Source: Hyphomonas sp.
GTDB taxonomy: Bacteria > Pseudomonadota > Alphaproteobacteria > Caulobacterales > Hyphomonadaceae
DNA length: 56,853 nt
Reading direction: 5' to 3'
Assembly (NCBI GenBank): GCA_016124495.1
Contig: WGNP01000017.1
Span: 1-56,853, forward strand
Below, in pieces: positions 53,867 through 56,853 of the stretch. The stretch's first letter is position 1. The number at the start of each line of letters is the position of its first letter. A model generated the notes under the pieces. It did not search any database. It had not been told where the DNA came from and worked only from the letters and a program-made list of their open reading frames with translations. The position numbers were made by a program, and so were the translations under genes.

Positions 53867-54337
53867 ATGTTCACCGACCGCTTCTCATCTTTTATCTGCC
53901 CCGGCGATGTCATCACCTGTGAAGCCGGGCCCTTCACCGTCTTGGCGCAGGTTGTGCCTGATGATTGTCCGGACGCGCCAGATCAGCGCCAGGACGGTTT
54001 CTGGCCTTCGCTCTATATCGGTGCGCCGGGGTTCATCGGACCGGGCAATGGGTTCCGGCAGCGGTTCGCCGAGGCGCAGGCCAGGGCCGAAGCCGTCATG
54101 GAGGGCTGGCGCAAGGGCGACTGGTTCTATTGCGGAATCGTGCTTAGCGTATCGCTCGACGACGTAGACCTCGCGCCGCATGCGGCGAGCCTCTGGGGCA
54201 TCGAGGCTAATTATCCGGGGACGGATAACAGCTACCTCTCGAAGGTCGCGAACGAACTGCTCTCGGAGGCCATCGCTGTGGCCCGTGAAACGCTCGCGCG
54301 ACTTGTGAGCCATGCCGACACTCGGGAGAGCGCGTGA
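53867..54337 (+). CDS. ICE-associated conserved hypothetical protein
   Basis: A 156-residue protein starting MFTDRFSSFICPGDVITCEA. It contains FWPSLYIGAPGFIGPGNGFR, which is unlike any named domain, then a Trp/Tyr-containing DWFYCGIVLSVSLDD and a C-terminal helix. ATG 53867 has a GGAGG-type site; a GTG at 53849 overlapping the ardA stop is an alternative. Co-transcribed between ardA and the ParB-like gene. Function unknown. Confidence 0.7.
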   Translation: MFTDRFSSFICPGDVITCEAGPFTVLAQVVPDDCPDAPDQRQDGFWPSLYIGAPGFIGPGNGFRQRFAEAQARAEAVMEGWRKGDWFYCGIVLSVSLDDVDLAPHAASLWGIEANYPGTDNSYLSKVANELLSEAIAVARETLARLVSHADTRESA

Positions 54338-54588
54338 TGCCGGACATCTTTGAACAGCTGCTCGGCCCTCGCCCGTCGCTGACGCTCGACATCGAGCACG
54401 GCTTTGTCACCGGCATATGGGTGTCAGGCCGATGCCCGAATGTGACGATCCGTGACTTTGATCTCGGCGCCAGTGAGCCGGATGCTTCGCTCGACTATTT
54501 CGGCGCACCCTTTGTGCCGATCCGATGGGACCTGCCGCCTTGGCGGCTCGGTCTCGCACTTGCCCCACCCCACCTGTTTCCATTCTGA
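54337..54588 (+). CDS. Small ICE-associated hypothetical protein
   Basis: An 83-residue protein starting MPDIFEQLLGPRPSLTLDIE and containing GIWVSGRCPNVTIRDFDLGA and FVPIRWDLPPWRLG. The start overlaps the preceding stop (GTGATG). No recognised domain. It ends 11 bases before the ParB-like gene's ATG, so translation is probably coupled. Confidence 0.65.
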   Translation: MPDIFEQLLGPRPSLTLDIEHGFVTGIWVSGRCPNVTIRDFDLGASEPDASLDYFGAPFVPIRWDLPPWRLGLALAPPHLFPF

Positions 54589-54599
54589 GGAGTTACCCC

Positions 54600-56369
54600 A
54601 TGTCACAACCTGACCTGATGCACCTGCCGCTGAGCAAGCTCAGCATTTCCAAACTCAACATGCGCCATGGTCGCAAGGCGCCGGATGTCTCCGACATCCT
54701 GCCGTCCATCCGGGAGAGGGGCGTACGCCAGACGCTTCTGGTTCGACGCGAAGGCGACAATTACGGCATCGTTGCCGGACGCCGCCGCTTCTTCGCCCTT
54801 CAGCAGATCGCCAAGGAGGCAGGCAGCGATCCGCTGGTGCCCTGCGCGGTGATGCAGGAAGATGACGCGGCCTCTGCGATCGAAGCCTCGATCATCGAGA
54901 ATGTCGCGCGCCTGCCTGCCTCTGAGATGGAGCAGTTCGCGGCCTTCCGGAAATTGCACGGCGAAGGCAGGCCGGTCGCAGATATCGCGGGCTTCTTCGG
55001 CGTCACCGAACTGCACGTGCGCCGGGTGCTGGCGCTTGCCGCGCTCAGCGCCCCGATCCGCAAACTCTACGCCGAGGAAGACATCGACGGCGAAACCGTC
55101 CGAGCGCTGACACTGGCCACGCCCGAACAGCAGGCGGCTTGGCTGAAGCTCTGGAACAGCGAGACCGAGCGCGCTCCGACCGGGCGGGCTTGCCGCGCTT
55201 GGGTGACGGGCGGGACTGCAATCACGACCGACAAGGCGCTGTTCGACCTTGCCGGATATTCCGGCGCGGTGACCGCCGACCTGTTCGGCGAGGCGGCGGT
55301 GTTTGCGGACGCGGCGGCTTTCTGGGAGGCGCAAGACGCGGTGATTGCTGAACTCGTCGATGGCTACCGCCAGCGCGGCTGGCCTGATGTGATCCTGATG
55401 GAGCGGGGCGCTTACTTCCAGCGCTGGAGCTTTGTGCAGACGACAAAGAAGCAGGGCGGCAAGGTCATCGTCGAGCAACGCCATGATGGCACGGTCACCT
55501 TCCATGAAGGCTGGCTCAAGGCAGCTGAGACCCGCAAGGCGAAGACGGCAAAGGCCAGCGGCGACGCTCAGACCGAAGCAAACCCGCGGCCCGAGATGTC
55601 CGGCCCGATGGCGGACTATGTCGGCCTGCACCGGCATGCCGCCGCGCAGGCGAGCCTGATCCGGAGCCCGGCCGTCGCGCTGCGCCTGATTGCGGCGCAT
55701 GCGCTTTGCGGGTCAGCGCTCTGGAACGTACGCTTGCACATGCCGGGCGCGGTAAAGGATGTGACGCTTGCGAGCATCGAGGACGGCGCCGCTGCGGCCG
55801 AACTCAGCACCGCGCGTGAAGGCGTGGAGGCTCTGTTTGAGGCGCTCGGCGCGCGGGTCCCACGCCGGAGCGGGGACGCGTATCATCTGTGTGAGACATT
55901 CGCTGCATTGCTGGCAATGTCCGACGCCGAAGTGATGCAGGTTTTGGCTCTTGCGATGGCGGAGACGCTGGACTCGGGCGGGCCAGCTGTCGAGGCCGTA
56001 CTGCACGCCTGCGGCACTGACCCCGGAGAGTTCTGGAAACCTGACAAGGCGTTCTTCGACCTGCTGCGCGACAAGCGGGTGATCACCGCTTTAATTTCCG
56101 ATGCGATCTCGCCTCAGGCTGCGGGCGAGGCCGAGGACGCCACCGCCAAAGCACAGAAGGCGCAGTTGGCAGAAGCGCTTGTCGCCCGCGATACTTCACT
56201 GAACAGCGCATGGATGCCGGGTTGGATGCAGGTGCCGCCCACCCGCCATATCGAGGGCGCAGCCAGTCCGCCCGCTGATGCTTGGGACCGGATTGCCGGA
56301 CTGTTCGAGACTGACGGCGGGCACGAATCCGGCGCCGAGCCTTCGAATTGCAAAGCCACAGCTGCCTGA
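54600..56369 (+). CDS. ParB-like nuclease/partition protein
   Basis: A 589-residue protein with an N-terminal ParB/Srx domain (MHLPLSKLSISKLNMRHGRK; ILPSIRERGVRQTLLVRR; YGIVAGRRRFFALQQIAKEA; ASIIENVARLPASEMEQFAA), a helix-turn-helix (VADIAGFFGVTELHVRRVLA), and a long C-terminal region of ~400 residues. This is the plasmid/ICE-type KorB/ParB relative. The box-2-like GRRRFFAL region is present, so CTP or nuclease function is possible. It may bind DNA near the repeat array downstream. ATG 54600 has a GAGGAG site 7 bases upstream. Confidence 0.88.
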   Translation: MSQPDLMHLPLSKLSISKLNMRHGRKAPDVSDILPSIRERGVRQTLLVRREGDNYGIVAGRRRFFALQQIAKEAGSDPLVPCAVMQEDDAASAIEASIIENVARLPASEMEQFAAFRKLHGEGRPVADIAGFFGVTELHVRRVLALAALSAPIRKLYAEEDIDGETVRALTLATPEQQAAWLKLWNSETERAPTGRACRAWVTGGTAITTDKALFDLAGYSGAVTADLFGEAAVFADAAAFWEAQDAVIAELVDGYRQRGWPDVILMERGAYFQRWSFVQTTKKQGGKVIVEQRHDGTVTFHEGWLKAAETRKAKTAKASGDAQTEANPRPEMSGPMADYVGLHRHAAAQASLIRSPAVALRLIAAHALCGSALWNVRLHMPGAVKDVTLASIEDGAAAAELSTAREGVEALFEALGARVPRRSGDAYHLCETFAALLAMSDAEVMQVLALAMAETLDSGGPAVEAVLHACGTDPGEFWKPDKAFFDLLRDKRVITALISDAISPQAAGEAEDATAKAQKAQLAEALVARDTSLNSAWMPGWMQVPPTRHIEGAASPPADAWDRIAGLFETDGGHESGAEPSNCKATAA

Positions 56370-56393
56370 GTTCTTCGTCTCCTCTCAGGCAGC
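56361..56393 (+). repeat. 10-bp perfect hairpin at the parB stop codon
   Basis: GCTGCCTGAG (56361-56370, containing the stop) pairs with CTCAGGCAGC (56384-56393) around a 13-base pyrimidine-rich loop. It precedes the terminator by 5 bases. Confidence 0.7.
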
Positions 56394-56398
56394 ATGGA

Positions 56399-56429
56399 GC
56401 CGCCCGGTGCTTGCCGCCGGGCGGCTTTT
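56399..56429 (+). terminator. Intrinsic terminator of the ardA-parB operon
   Basis: GCCGCCCGG (56399-56407) pairs with CCGGGCGGC (56417-56425), followed by TTTTC. Strong stem with a T-run. Confidence 0.85.
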
Positions 56430-56550
56430 CGCGGGGTCTCTCTTTGCGGATTAGGGAGCTGAAGGTTCAAGTCGCGTGTCTTGCCGTCCGAAACTACGTC
56501 TGATTCTCCGTAAGGTATCCGAGTGCACTGCGGAACAGGGAGCCTCATTC

Positions 56551-56561
56551 GTTCCCGGAAC
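56551..56561. promoter_or_regulatory. Second copy of the GTTCCGGGAAC palindrome (minus strand)
   Basis: GTTCCCGGAAC on the given strand is the reverse complement of the 11-mer at 49869. It sits immediately outside the nested repeat region. A related half-copy, GGTTCCCGGAAG, is at 56791. Confidence 0.4.
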
Positions 56562-56574
56562 CTGCCTCTCGCGG

Positions 56575-56793
56575 ACCCCTTGTTTCCGTCTCTTGCCGTT
56601 GGACCTGGACGGCCTGCACCGGGCCTGAAACCGCCCCGGACAGGAAATTTCCTCTGCGCTACGCGCATTCATCGCGACACAAATTTCCTGTCCGGGGCGG
56701 TGCTCCACTGCGTTACGCCCCCCAAAGAGATAGTGGGGGTTCAGGCCCGGCGCAGGCCGTCCTTTCGGTCCGGCGTCGACGGGAACAAGGGGT
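56575..56793. repeat. Three nested inverted repeats, candidate transfer or replication origin
   Basis: Inner pair: 21 bp, perfect, 56630-56650 with 56681-56701 (arm ends ACCGCCCC...AAATTT), spacer 30. Middle pair: 23 bp with one mismatch, 56607-56629 with 56740-56762. Outer pair: 16 bp with one mismatch, 56575-56590 with 56778-56793. CTGCGCTACGC (56654) and CTGCGTTACGC (56708) are near-identical direct repeats. The region lies between a terminator and the next gene, with no coding potential. Such a structure could serve as oriT, an origin or a partition site; the sequence does not decide. Confidence 0.75.
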
Positions 56794-56831
56794 TCCCGGA
56801 AGACAGCCAAGGAAACGAAAAGGAGACCCCC

Positions 56832-56853
56832 ATGGCAAACGCACTCGGATACG
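56832..56853 (+). CDS. Start of an unidentified ICE gene, cut by the window edge
   Basis: ATG 56832 follows an AAGGAG ribosome site and encodes MANALGY before the window ends. Too short to identify. Confidence 0.6.

Overview
The window reads as a GC-rich alphaproteobacterial genome, probably of the sphingomonad/Hyphomonas type. The reasons are the gene families and their style: a large TonB-dependent receptor paired with an MFS exporter/importer, DUF885 and M19 peptidases, a complete Trb-type conjugation operon with DUF736/DUF2274/AlpA-like satellites, and a CsoR-CopABCD copper block. The organism cannot be named from the sequence alone. No rRNA, tRNA or CRISPR array was seen.

Layout. (1) 1-2774: a scarred mobile-element zone. 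It holds the end of an IS3-family element whose orfA is broken by a small palindrome, a truncated ORF beside it, a ParD/ParE toxin-antitoxin pair, and an intact-looking IS630-family element (1725-2774) with 12-bp terminal repeats, a TA target duplication and an A8 slippage site. (2) 2916-15810: a catabolic cluster of FAD amine/amino-acid oxidase, a membrane-anchored alpha/beta-hydrolase fused to an M3 metallopeptidase, MFS transporter, TonB-dependent receptor, M19 dipeptidase, alpha/beta hydrolase, DUF885 metallohydrolase and a TetR regulator. Three palindromes sharing ACATACAGTRCTGT sit in the three divergent or leader intergenic regions, so the cluster looks like one TetR regulon for uptake and hydrolysis of a peptide-like compound followed by oxidation of an unusual (D- or N-methyl) amino acid. 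This is the best candidate here for an undescribed system. (3) 16581-25033: copper island. It has a P1B-1 Cu-ATPase with YHS and metal-binding zinc-ribbon-like domains, a CopA-CopB-CopC-CopD operon with a Met/His-rich CusF-like protein, and CsoR; three CsoR-type operators tie it together. (4) 25060-31042: AraC regulator, a DUF3703-paraoxonase-like fusion overlapping a metallo-beta-lactamase hydrolase, a TetR/alpha-beta hydrolase divergent pair, a small lipoprotein, and a ynfA-like gene with an in-frame TGA. (5) 31047-39237: a Zn/Co/Cd efflux operon (small periplasmic protein, CzcC, CzcB, CzcA, P1B-4 ATPase). (6) 39952-56853: backbone of an integrative conjugative element. The trbBCDEJLFGI operon runs without a break into DUF2274, DUF736 and an AlpA-like excisionase/regulator gene. 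Divergently there is a single-chain FseA-like activator, then GNAT, Fic, ArdA, two ICE hypotheticals, a ParB-like protein, a terminator, a 219-bp nest of three inverted repeats (candidate origin or transfer site), and the first codons of another gene.

How the parts work together. The right-hand third supplies conjugative transfer, anti-restriction and control of excision. The two metal-resistance operons and perhaps the catabolic cluster look like cargo. The relaxase, VirD4/TraG coupling protein, integrase and att ends are not in the window, so the element must extend beyond it, or part of the left side must be chromosomal.
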